This document shows, piece by piece, positions 33,728-41,876 of a stretch of DNA of 64,000 nt. The number at the start of each line of letters is the position of its first letter. Within the stretch, counting starts at the first letter, position 1. The notes under the pieces were generated by a model that made no database searches, was not told where the DNA came from, and saw nothing but the letters and a program-made list of their open reading frames with translations. Made by a program: the position numbers and the translations under genes. The stretch is taken from assembly GCF_928381405.1 (NCBI RefSeq), contig NZ_CAKMSB010000003.1, positions 62,001-126,000 of the forward strand, written 5' to 3'. The stretch comes from Rothia nasisuis (GTDB lineage Bacteria > Actinomycetota > Actinomycetes > Actinomycetales > Micrococcaceae).

Positions 33728-34318
33728 ATGACAGATTGCAACATGCCCATCAGCACTCTCAGCGACTGGGTGGATCGCGATACAAGCCAGCCACTCAGCC
33801 CTGCCCACCACAAACTCGCTCACCATATTGACTCCTGCCCGGAGTGCACCCGAAAAATCGCTTCTCTCAGCAAGCTCCACGACCTAGCGGCCACGGCCCT
33901 AGACCGGGAGACACAGGAGCAGGAGGCAGACACATCATGGGTTGATTCTCTGCTGAACAACCTGGTTTTTGAGGCAAGGAGCGGGCGGTCTATCCCCCTA
34001 GAAGCCCCGTCAGAGCGGGTGCGTCTCAGCCAGAGTGAAGGTGCAGTAGTGGCCGCAGCCAGGGCGGTGGCCGACCGCATTGAGGGAGTTATGATTGGCA
34101 GGTGCCGCCTTGTGGGTGACGTTCAGACCTATGGCGCACCGGTCACGGTACAGGTTACGGTATCGGTGTGCCTGGGGCAGCAGATTCCCCTGCTGATCCA
34201 GCTCCTGCGAGAAGCCTTGACCTCTGAATTTGCTCGGGTCAGCGAGCTCAATATCACCGGTATCGACATCACAGTGCAAGATCTTCACACCAAGAATCAG
34301 GAGGTAGAGGCGGCATGA
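33728..34318 (+). CDS. Zinc-finger anti-sigma-like domain fused to an Asp23 domain
   Basis: 196 residues. Residues ~24-50 hold the H-x3-C-x2-C motif (His33, Cys37, Cys40) of the zinc-binding anti-sigma (ZAS) fold, in the position expected for a partner of the sigma factor six bases upstream. Residues ~100-190 are Asp23-like (VVAAARAVADRIEGVMIGRCRLVGDV, VTVQVTVSVCLGQQIPLLIQLLREAL, ELNITGIDITVQDL). No membrane helix is present. The fusion suggests the Asp23 layer itself might report envelope state to the sigma factor. Overlaps the next gene by four bases (ATGA). Confidence 0.78.
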   Translation: MTDCNMPISTLSDWVDRDTSQPLSPAHHKLAHHIDSCPECTRKIASLSKLHDLAATALDRETQEQEADTSWVDSLLNNLVFEARSGRSIPLEAPSERVRLSQSEGAVVAAARAVADRIEGVMIGRCRLVGDVQTYGAPVTVQVTVSVCLGQQIPLLIQLLREALTSEFARVSELNITGIDITVQDLHTKNQEVEAA

Positions 34319-34710
34319 GCCATCGTATTTTCATCGAACCCGATACCTCCACATCTGCCGGCCGCCATCTTCCCGCAGGGGTCACCCTTGACCGCCTGCG
34401 GTGCTCTATTCTGAACCTACCCGGTGTAGAGAAAATCTACCCGCGCTCACCCTATGTGCTACGTGCTATGCGAACCACCCAGAGCCGTTCACATGCCACG
34501 TCAGAGGCACCTGAGGGCAGCCAGAACCACACCTCAAACAGTTCAGACGACACCCTGATACAGGGCACCGGGGGCGCAGACCTTACCGTGGCGGTGCGTA
34601 TCGGCGCAGCTCCCGGTGTTCATGTTCCCACCCTGGCCCGAGAGGTTGGTGCCCTGCTGGCCCGGGAGCTACCTGCTGCCGCCATTGAGGTAGAAATTGT
34701 GAGCTGCTAG
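34315..34710 (+). CDS. Divergent Asp23-like protein with central insertion
   Basis: 131 residues. The first 55 residues (VTLDRLRCSILNLPGVEKIYPRSPYVLRAM) resemble the N-terminal half of an Asp23 domain, and the last 45 (ADLTVAVRIGAAPGVHVPTLAREVGALLARELPAAAIEVEIVSC) its C-terminal half. Between them is a Ser/Asn/Thr-rich linker (about 60-88) where the glycine turn would be. Last gene of the locus, coupled to the ZAS-Asp23 gene by an ATGA overlap. Function unknown. Confidence 0.65.
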   Translation: MSHRIFIEPDTSTSAGRHLPAGVTLDRLRCSILNLPGVEKIYPRSPYVLRAMRTTQSRSHATSEAPEGSQNHTSNSSDDTLIQGTGGADLTVAVRIGAAPGVHVPTLAREVGALLARELPAAAIEVEIVSC

Positions 34711-34753
34711 CCTGACGCTACCGGCCGATAAGCAACAAGTGCCCGGGCTTGTA

Positions 34754-35713
34754 CTATAAGGTGGCAAGCATGCGTGCCCGGTAGGCTGAGGGTGACTCCC
34801 CGTACTCAGCCTTAAAGACCTTGCTGACGTGGGAGGGATCAAAAAGAGCGTAGCGGGCGCTAATGGTCTGCACCGAGTCTCCGCGATAGAGGGGGTTGGC
34901 TAGGTCCTCCCGAATAGATTCCAGGCGGCGGGTACGAATGTAGGTTGCTACTGTTTGTTGGTGGCTCGCAAACCGGCCGTGTAACTGCCGCAGAGAGATA
35001 TAGAGAGCTTCGGCGATTTTACTCGGCCCCAGATGGGGGTCACCCAGGTGCTCTTCGATGTAGGCCAGTGCCTGGTGGTAGAGCGTGTTATCGGGCTGGC
35101 GGCCCGCCTCGCTTGATTCTGCTGCCATCACCGTAATCACCATTTCTAGGGCTGAGCGCACCAGGGCGAGAGCGTGGGGCCCTGACAGTTCCTCAACGTT
35201 TACTGCCAGCTGCTCAAAGAGGGGCACCGCAAATTTTCCCAGGCCCTGGGTGTCTGACACGGGGGTGGCGGTCATAAGTTCGAGGTAGTCGCTGCTGAGG
35301 TGAATAAAGCTTTGAGGAAAGAGCACCACAAGGCTACGCTGGCTTCCACTGTATTCAATCTGGTAGGGGCTTGAAGTCAGGTAAAGTGCCAGGTCACCCG
35401 GGCCTAGGGTGCAGGTTCGCCCGCCCTGGCTGATGACGGCGCTACCTTCAAGTTGCAGGCTGAGCTTGCAATAACCCTCGGTGGAGTCCGTGGCGGCGGG
35501 GTCCCTACGAACGGTGTGCGCGGGGGTGCGCATATCGAAGAGGTGCACATCGCCAAGTGAGGCGGTGCGGACGCTGGCGGTGAAGTTTTCAGAATCGGGA
35601 GCGGTAATGACGAGAGGGCCGAAGCTCTCTCTGGCCCCCGCAATCCACTGGGTGAGATTCATGGGGTCGTGGCTACGAAAGCTGTAGGCTTCTTGTTTTT
35701 CGTCCTGCTGCAT
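34754..35713 (-). CDS. AraC-family transcriptional regulator
   Basis: 319 residues. The N-terminal cupin-like ligand domain (about 10-190, AraC-binding-like) is followed by two helix-turn-helix motifs (about 215-315) with LGPSKIAEALYISLRQLHGRFA and SVQTISARYALFDPSHVSKVFKAEYGESPSAYR. The domain pairing is that of FeaR-like regulators, which control aromatic-amine and aldehyde catabolism. Divergent from the aldehyde dehydrogenase gene (152-base gap), which is the probable target together with the GMC gene. Confidence 0.9.
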   Translation of the reverse strand: MQQDEKQEAYSFRSHDPMNLTQWIAGARESFGPLVITAPDSENFTASVRTASLGDVHLFDMRTPAHTVRRDPAATDSTEGYCKLSLQLEGSAVISQGGRTCTLGPGDLALYLTSSPYQIEYSGSQRSLVVLFPQSFIHLSSDYLELMTATPVSDTQGLGKFAVPLFEQLAVNVEELSGPHALALVRSALEMVITVMAAESSEAGRQPDNTLYHQALAYIEEHLGDPHLGPSKIAEALYISLRQLHGRFASHQQTVATYIRTRRLESIREDLANPLYRGDSVQTISARYALFDPSHVSKVFKAEYGESPSAYRARMLATL

Positions 35714-35865
35714 GAGGGGCCTTCCGGTATCAGGGATTGCTCAAAACTGTAACTGAAGTGACTGGGAGCACACCAGGCCAAGGAGTGTGCACTGCACACC
35801 TAACACCAATTTTCCAGTGAGCCACATCATAAATCTAAGATCCATTTGAGAGCAAGGAGCTAACG

Positions 35866-37281
35866 GTGTCATCACTACCCACCACCTATCAGGAACTTCT
35901 GAGCCGCGTCACACAGGGCGGCACTCGCGAGGTTTTTGACCCAGCCACCGAAGAACTCATTGGCTTGGCGCCCGAGCAGGGCGCTGACGTCCTCGATGAG
36001 CTTGTTACCAAAGCGCGTGAAGCTCAGCCCGCCTGGGCAGCCCTCTCTCACGCTGAGCGTAGCGACTACCTGATGAAGATGGCCGATGCTATTGAGCAGG
36101 CCTCCGAGCCCCTGGCCGAGCTGCTCTCCCGTGAGCAGGGCAAGCCCCTGAACGGGCCCAATGCCCGCTTTGAGGTGGGCGGCTGTGTGGCGTGGACACG
36201 GGTAACGGCGTCCTTTGGGCTAGATGAAGAGTTGCTGGTGGACGACGGCGAGACCCGAGCCGTTCTCAATTACCGGCCCATCGGTGTGGTGGGTGGCATT
36301 GGCCCCTGGAACTGGCCGATGATGATTACCATCTGGCAGATTGCCCCGGCCCTGCGCATGGGCAACACCATTGTGCTCAAGCCCTCTGAGTACACCACCC
36401 TGAGTGTGCTGGCCTTAGTTGAGGTTATTAATACCGTGCTCCCCGAGGGTGTGGTTCAGATCATTGCCGCAGACCGCGGTGTGGGTGCTGCCATGACCAC
36501 CCACCCGGGTATCGACAAGATTACTTTCACCGGCTCCACCGCCACGGGCAAGAAGATTGCCGCCTCGGCTGCTGACTCTCTCAAGCGTCTAACCCTGGAG
36601 CTGGGTGGCAACGACGCTGGCATCGTGCTCGATGACGCCGACCCCAAGGCTATCGCTGAGGGTCTCTTCTGGGGAGCCTTCATCAATACCGGCCAGACCT
36701 GCGCCGCACTCAAGCGCCTCTATGTGCCTGATTCTCTCTACGATGCGGTCTGCCAGGAGCTAGTCGAGGTAGCTAAGAACATGCCCATGGGCGTGGGTCT
36801 TGAGGAGCAGAATGTTCTGGGCCCCCTGCAGAATAAGGCCCAGTACGACATTGTGGCTGATTTGGTGCAGAAGGCTCAGGACGCTGGTGCCCGCATTCTG
36901 CTAGGCGGCGACCCGGACGAGGGTTCTCAGGGCTTCTTCTACCCCACCACCCTGGTGGCCGATATTGAGAAAGATAACCCGCTGGTGGTTGAGGAACAGT
37001 TTGGCCCAGCCCTGCCGATTATCCGCTACTCCACCCTGGAGGAGGCCCTGGAAGAGGCCAATCGTTTGGACGTTGGTCTGGGTGCTTCTGTCTGGTCACC
37101 GAACCTTGAGCGGGCCCGCGAGGTTGCCGCCAAGATGCAGGCCGGTACCGTCTGGATTAATAAGCACGGTGCAATTGATCCACGCATCCCCTTCGGCGGT
37201 ATTAAGGAGTCGGGCTACGGCGTGGAATTCGGTCTTGAGGGGCTCAAGCATATGGGCTTACCCCAGGTGATTTGCGAGTAG
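35866..37281 (+). CDS. NAD(P)-dependent aldehyde dehydrogenase
   Basis: 471 residues from GTG at 35866, with AAGGAG upstream. Catalytic Cys279 (TGQTCAALK) and general base Glu245 (TLELGGND) are present, with NAD-binding segments GPWNWPMMIT and TFTGSTATGKK. It oxidises an aldehyde to the acid. Next to an AraC/FeaR-like regulator and a GMC alcohol oxidoreductase, and upstream of the phenylacetate genes, its substrate may be phenylacetaldehyde or a similar compound; betaine aldehyde is an alternative given the GMC neighbour. A terminator separates it from the GMC gene. Confidence 0.9.
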   Translation: MSSLPTTYQELLSRVTQGGTREVFDPATEELIGLAPEQGADVLDELVTKAREAQPAWAALSHAERSDYLMKMADAIEQASEPLAELLSREQGKPLNGPNARFEVGGCVAWTRVTASFGLDEELLVDDGETRAVLNYRPIGVVGGIGPWNWPMMITIWQIAPALRMGNTIVLKPSEYTTLSVLALVEVINTVLPEGVVQIIAADRGVGAAMTTHPGIDKITFTGSTATGKKIAASAADSLKRLTLELGGNDAGIVLDDADPKAIAEGLFWGAFINTGQTCAALKRLYVPDSLYDAVCQELVEVAKNMPMGVGLEEQNVLGPLQNKAQYDIVADLVQKAQDAGARILLGGDPDEGSQGFFYPTTLVADIEKDNPLVVEEQFGPALPIIRYSTLEEALEEANRLDVGLGASVWSPNLERAREVAAKMQAGTVWINKHGAIDPRIPFGGIKESGYGVEFGLEGLKHMGLPQVICE

Positions 37282-37308
37282 CAACCGCGCCAGGATTGTA
37301 GGTAAAGC

Positions 37309-37364
37309 ACCCCCAAGCACAGAGGTTTTTGAGTAAGACAAAAGCTCTGCTGCTTGGGGGTTTA
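37309..37364 (+). terminator. Terminator between aldehyde dehydrogenase and GMC genes
   Basis: Perfect arms ACCCCCAAGCA / TGCTTGGGGGT plus inner CAGAG/CTCTG, followed by TTTATATA. The A/T-rich stretch immediately after it may serve as the promoter of the GMC gene. Confidence 0.82.
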
Positions 37365-37393
37365 TATACATACACTTTGTAGAGGAGAAAACC

Positions 37394-38923
37394 ATGACAG
37401 ACTTTTTGATCGTAGGGGGAGGCTCGGCGGGAGCCGTGCTTACTCGCAGGCTCATTGATGCCGGCAAAACAGTAACTTTGGTTGAGGCGGGCCTGCAGGA
37501 GCCTAACCCAGATATTGACCACCTCAATGATCTTGGCAAGCTCTGGCACTCCGACCAAGACTGGGACTATTTCACATCTCCTCAGCCTGGAGCTCATAAC
37601 CGCCGGCTTCACCTGCCGCGCGGCAAGGTTCTTGGCGGCTCTCATGCGCTCAACGCCTGTATTTGGGTGCGCGGTGCAGCTGCTGACTACGATAGCTGGG
37701 CCTATCTGGGCAACCCGGGGTGGGGGTGGAATGAGGTGCTCCCCTATTTCATCAAAGCAGAGAATTATGACGGAGGCCCCTCTAAGTCACGGGGAACCGA
37801 TGGCCTGCTGGACGTTCGTCAGGATTTTTCTCGTAGCCCCTTACAGGAGTCTATGGTCGAGGCTGCCCAGCAGGCTGGCCACAAGCTGAACCCTGACTAC
37901 AACTCGGGCGACCCCGAGGGCGTCTCGCGTATGCAGCTTAACGTGCGGGATGACAAAAGGTTTAATGTTTGGCACGCCTACCTTAAACCCGTGGCTGACC
38001 ACGAAAATCTCACGCTGATTACTGGGGCGCGGGTAGAAAAAGTTCTCTTTGAAGGCACCTCTGCCGTTGGTATTCTTATGCATACACAAGAGGGGCGCCA
38101 GGAAGTATATGCCAGTAAGGTAGTGCTTTCGGCTGGCGCCCTGGGAAGCCCCGAGATTCTCTTGCGGTCAGGCATAGGCCCTGCCCGCGAGCTGAGAGAT
38201 TTAGGTATAGAACTGGTGGCGGAAGCGCCTGGGGTGGGGAAGAACTTACACGACCATCTGCTTGTGCCGGTGATTTATACAGCTGATAAGCCTATTCCTA
38301 CCCCACAGGTAGCCCCTGCAGAGGTTCATCTTTTTGCAAGGTCCTCACCTGCGCAGCACCTGCCCGATACCCAACCGATTTTCTTCTCTTTCCCTATGTA
38401 TTCTCAGGCTTACGGCCCCGGTGAGATGACCGGCCCGGCAGAGGCCTTCACCCTGATGGCTGGTATTGTTCGCCCGCAGTCACGGGGCGCTCTTACGCTC
38501 ACAGGTTCGCGCCTCGATGACCCTGTCACGGTAGATCTGGGGGTCTTTGAAGCAGATGCAGACTTACAGGCCATGGTGCAGTCCATCAAACAGTGCCGTG
38601 CTATCGGCAGGCAGCCTGCGCTGGCAGAAGAGTGGGGTGCCACCGAAATATGGCCGGGCCCAGAAGTCTCTGATGATGAACTCGAACAGTACGCCCGTGA
38701 TGCCGTGGTCACCTACCACCACCAGGTCGGCACCTGTGCCATGGGCACCGGCACACAGGCAGTGGTTTCTCCCCACAACCTCGCCGTCTACGGGGTTGAA
38801 AATCTGCACGTCATTGATGCCTCCATCATGCCTATCGTCCCCACAGGGAACACTAATGCGCCCTCAATTATGATTGCAGAAAAGGCCGCTGACGCACTGA
38901 TGAGTGCAGATCTAGGGCAATAA
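37394..38923 (+). CDS. GMC-family FAD-dependent alcohol oxidoreductase
   Basis: 509 residues. The FAD-binding motif GGGSAGAVL is at 8-16 and the second FAD loop HLPRGKVLGGSHALNACIWVRG at about 73-94. The active-site histidine pair lies at about 442-443 (TYHHQVGTC), with a later Asn in GNTNAPS. The family includes choline dehydrogenase and aromatic alcohol oxidases or dehydrogenases. It would supply an aldehyde for the upstream enzyme. AGGAG precedes the ATG. Slightly lower GC than its neighbours. Confidence 0.9.
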   Translation: MTDFLIVGGGSAGAVLTRRLIDAGKTVTLVEAGLQEPNPDIDHLNDLGKLWHSDQDWDYFTSPQPGAHNRRLHLPRGKVLGGSHALNACIWVRGAAADYDSWAYLGNPGWGWNEVLPYFIKAENYDGGPSKSRGTDGLLDVRQDFSRSPLQESMVEAAQQAGHKLNPDYNSGDPEGVSRMQLNVRDDKRFNVWHAYLKPVADHENLTLITGARVEKVLFEGTSAVGILMHTQEGRQEVYASKVVLSAGALGSPEILLRSGIGPARELRDLGIELVAEAPGVGKNLHDHLLVPVIYTADKPIPTPQVAPAEVHLFARSSPAQHLPDTQPIFFSFPMYSQAYGPGEMTGPAEAFTLMAGIVRPQSRGALTLTGSRLDDPVTVDLGVFEADADLQAMVQSIKQCRAIGRQPALAEEWGATEIWPGPEVSDDELEQYARDAVVTYHHQVGTCAMGTGTQAVVSPHNLAVYGVENLHVIDASIMPIVPTGNTNAPSIMIAEKAADALMSADLGQ

Positions 38924-38984
38924 CGGCACCCCGGGTGCGCGCCCCACCTTGCCTGAAGCGGGCGCACACCCGCCTTCCCACGGC

Positions 38985-39007
38985 ATTTACTGACCATTCG
39001 GTAAAAA
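38985..39007 (-). promoter_or_regulatory. PaaR-like operator upstream of MHS transporter
   Basis: Reverse strand reads ACCGAATGGTCAGTAAAT, matching the motif shared by four paa promoters (TGAMCGNNYGGTCAGTWA). It lies about 125 bases before the transporter start. One half-site differs (TTAC for GTGA), so confidence is moderate. Confidence 0.55.
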
Positions 39008-39132
39008 TTTCTGTTGAGCCCTGTTGCACCCCCACGCTTTTCGTATATGATTCAACTCATAGTTAAATGTGACAGCCGCCTCAAGCCCACGATGGCAGCT
39101 CCCCCGCATACCTCAACGCAGAGGAACACACC

Positions 39133-40473
39133 ATGTCTACAACCACAGCACACAGGGTCACCGCAGAAGAACGCAAGGTTCTCGCAGGCACTCTCATCGG
39201 CACCACCATCGAGTGGTACGACTTCTTCATTTACGCCCAGGCCGCAGGCCTCATTCTTGCCACCCAGTACTTCACCCCCGAAGGAGAAGACAGGACTCTC
39301 GCCCAGATCGTTTCCTGGGCTTCACTGGGCATTAGTTTCATCTTCCGCCCCCTGGGGGCTATCGTGGCAGGGCATATCGGCGATAAGTTCGGCCGCCGCA
39401 TCACCCTGGTACTCACCCTCATCATGATGGGCGTAGCCACCGTCGGCATCGGCTTTGTACCCACCTACGCCCAAATCGGCATAGCCGCACCCCTCATTAT
39501 CATCGCCCTGCGCATCCTCCAGGGTTTCTCCGCAGGCGGCGAATGGGGCGGTGCAGCCCTGATGTCCGTTGAACACGCACCCCGCAACAAGCGCGGCTTC
39601 TTTGGAGCTTTCCCCCAGATTGGTGTTCCCCTGGGCATGATTCTGGCAACCCTGGTCAACCTACTCCTCAGCGCAGTCCTGACCGAAGAGCAGTTCCTGA
39701 GCTTCGGCTGGCGCATCCCCTTCTGGTCCTCCATCGTCCTGATTCTGGTAGGCTTCTATATCCGCCACTCCGTTGAAGAATCCCCCGTCTTCAAAGAAAT
39801 GCAGAACCTCAAAAAGAAGGAGTCAGCCCCGCTCAAACAGCTTTTCAAGACCAACACCCGCGAGGTCCTTCTGGCCGCCTTTATCTTTATTGCCAACAAC
39901 GCGGCAGGCTATCTAGTGATTGCATTCTTTATCTCCTACGGCGTGAAGAACCTGGGCATGACCCGCGGCCAGGCGATGACAGCAGCCATTATTGGCGGTC
40001 TAGGCTGGCTCATCTTCACCATGGTTGGTGGCTGGATGAGCGACAAGCTTGGCCGAGTACGAACCTTCCAGATTGGCTACGGAATTCTACTGCTCTGGGC
40101 TGTACCCATGTGGTTCATGATTGACTCGGGCAGCATCGCCCTATTCGCCCTGGCCATTTTCATTCTCACCATTGGCCTAGGCCCCTCCTACGGCCCCCAG
40201 TCAGCCATGTACGCCGAGATGTTCCCCGCCTCCGTCCGCTTCTCGGGTATCTCTATCGGCTACGCCATTGGTGCAATTCTCGGTGGCGCCTTCGCCCCCA
40301 TGATCGCCGAAATGATTCTGCGTGAGACCGGCCAGTCCTGGATGATTGGCCTCTACATCGCGGGCATCACCCTCATCTCGCTGATTGCAGTCAGCCTGGT
40401 ACCCAAGGGCATCCAAGAAATTGACCTGCACCCAGAGAATGCGGAAGATTTTTCCGAGCGCGCGAGGAAATAA
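39133..40473 (+). CDS. MHS-family MFS transporter (metabolite:H+ symporter)
   Basis: 446 residues, 12 membrane helices. MHS signatures: GTTIEWYDFFIYAQAAGL in helix 1, GDKFGRRITL (MFS loop 2-3), FSAGGEWGGAALM in helix 4, and the cytoplasmic RHSVEESPVFKEM after helix 6. Members carry organic acids such as shikimate, alpha-ketoglutarate or aromatic acids with protons. A PaaR-like box upstream and the following paa genes suggest phenylacetate or a related acid as substrate (inference). Followed by a terminator. Confidence 0.9.
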   Translation: MSTTTAHRVTAEERKVLAGTLIGTTIEWYDFFIYAQAAGLILATQYFTPEGEDRTLAQIVSWASLGISFIFRPLGAIVAGHIGDKFGRRITLVLTLIMMGVATVGIGFVPTYAQIGIAAPLIIIALRILQGFSAGGEWGGAALMSVEHAPRNKRGFFGAFPQIGVPLGMILATLVNLLLSAVLTEEQFLSFGWRIPFWSSIVLILVGFYIRHSVEESPVFKEMQNLKKKESAPLKQLFKTNTREVLLAAFIFIANNAAGYLVIAFFISYGVKNLGMTRGQAMTAAIIGGLGWLIFTMVGGWMSDKLGRVRTFQIGYGILLLWAVPMWFMIDSGSIALFALAIFILTIGLGPSYGPQSAMYAEMFPASVRFSGISIGYAIGAILGGAFAPMIAEMILRETGQSWMIGLYIAGITLISLIAVSLVPKGIQEIDLHPENAEDFSERARK

Positions 40474-40544
40474 AAATCTTCCGAATTGAGTAAGAGGTAA
40501 GGGCTCAGAGGAGGGAAAACTTCTCACAGGTACGCCCTCACCCA

Positions 40545-40577
40545 AGACCCCCGCACCTCTTTTTCTTGCGGGGGTCT
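40545..40577 (+). terminator. Terminator after MHS transporter gene
   Basis: Perfect 11-base arms AGACCCCCGCA / TGCGGGGGTCT around a T-rich loop. Confidence 0.75.
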
Positions 40578-40618
40578 CACCCTTTCCCTTGACCTAGGTC
40601 ACTTAAAATGACAAGATT

Positions 40619-40641
40619 TAGTGAACGATTGGTCAGTTATT
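40619..40641 (+). promoter_or_regulatory. PaaR operator upstream of paaJ
   Basis: TGAACGATTGGTCAGTTA, an imperfect inverted repeat of the TetR type, is nearly identical to the site at 49990-50012. It lies about 27 bases before the paaJ ATG, downstream of a TTGACC that could be a -35 element, so binding would block initiation. Confidence 0.75.
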
Positions 40642-40667
40642 TTTGACTTTCCGACAAAGGAGTTTGA

Positions 40668-41876
40668 ATGTCGCAGACACCCCAGGCTTATCTCGTAGGC
40701 GGCTCCCGCACCCCCGTGGGGCGCTACGGCGGGGCACTGTCGTCCGTCCGCCCCGATGATCTGGCAGCCCTGGTGATTAAGGACGTCATCGAGAAGGCCG
40801 GGCTCGACCCGGCGGCTGTCGACGAGGTCATCCTGGGCAATGCCAACGGTGCCGGTGAAGAGAACCGTAACGTGGCCCGCCTGGCCTGGCTACTCAACGA
40901 CTACCCCGATACCGTCCCCGGCATCACCGTCAACCGCCTCTGCGCCTCAGGGCTCAGCGCTATTACCCTCGCAGCTCAGATGATCAAGGCCGGAGAGGCC
41001 GATATCGTGGTTGCCGGAGGTGTGGAGTCCATGTCCCGCGCCCCCTGGGTCATGGAAAAGCCCACCACCGCCTTCGCCAAGCCCGGCCAGAGCTTCGACA
41101 CCTCTATCGGCTGGCGCTTCATCAACCCCATCTTTGCCGAGCGCGACAAGTTCACCTACTCCATGCCAGAGACCGCAGAAGAGGTAGCCCGGGTTGATTC
41201 GATTTCCCGTGAAGACTGTGACGCCTTTGCCGTCCGCTCCCACGAGCGGGCTCTTGCGGCCATCGAGGCCGGGCATTTCAAGGATGAAATTGTGCCTGTG
41301 GTCGTGCGCGACCGCAAGGGCCGTGAAACCGTGGTTGATACCGACGAAGGCCCCCGCCCCGGCACGACCGCCGAGGTGCTGGCTAAGCTACGCCCGGTTG
41401 TTGCCGGTGGCTCTGTGGTAACTGCCGGAAACTCATCCAGCCTCAACGACGGGGCTTCAGCCATTATCGTGGCCTCCGAAGAAGCCCTGAAAAAGTACGG
41501 CCTGACCCCCCGCGCCCGCGTCGCCACCGGCACGTCTGCTGGCCTGGCCCCCGAAATCATGGGCCTGGGCCCGGTTCCGGCCACCGAAAAGGCCCTGGCT
41601 AGGGCCGGGTGGACGGTAGCCGACCTGGGCGCTGTTGAACTCAATGAGGCCTTTGCCTCCCAGTCCCTGGCCTCCATGCGCCGTCTGGACCTGAGCGAGG
41701 ACATCGTCAACCGCGACGGCGGGGCGATTGCCCTGGGCCACCCGCTGGGCTCGTCCGGCTCCCGCATTGTGATTACCCTGCTGGGCCGTATGGAACGAGA
41801 AGGTGCCACCCGCGGCCTGGCCACCATGTGCATCGGCGTGGGGCAGGGCGCTGCCCTGCTGGTGGAGGCTGTCTAA
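40668..41876 (+). CDS. paaJ: 3-oxoadipyl-CoA / acetyl-CoA acyltransferase (thiolase)
   Basis: 402 residues, full thiolase. Catalytic triad visible: Cys92 (RLCASGLSA), His358 (GHPLGSSGSR) and Cys388 (MCIGVGQG). In the phenylacetate pathway PaaJ cleaves 3-oxo-5,6-dehydrosuberyl-CoA and later 3-oxoadipyl-CoA, yielding acetyl-CoA and succinyl-CoA. The gene is first of paaJ-paaF-paaH; its stop overlaps the next start (TAATG). The pathway assignment rests on the neighbours and the PaaR box. Confidence 0.92.
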   Translation: MSQTPQAYLVGGSRTPVGRYGGALSSVRPDDLAALVIKDVIEKAGLDPAAVDEVILGNANGAGEENRNVARLAWLLNDYPDTVPGITVNRLCASGLSAITLAAQMIKAGEADIVVAGGVESMSRAPWVMEKPTTAFAKPGQSFDTSIGWRFINPIFAERDKFTYSMPETAEEVARVDSISREDCDAFAVRSHERALAAIEAGHFKDEIVPVVVRDRKGRETVVDTDEGPRPGTTAEVLAKLRPVVAGGSVVTAGNSSSLNDGASAIIVASEEALKKYGLTPRARVATGTSAGLAPEIMGLGPVPATEKALARAGWTVADLGAVELNEAFASQSLASMRRLDLSEDIVNRDGGAIALGHPLGSSGSRIVITLLGRMEREGATRGLATMCIGVGQGAALLVEAV

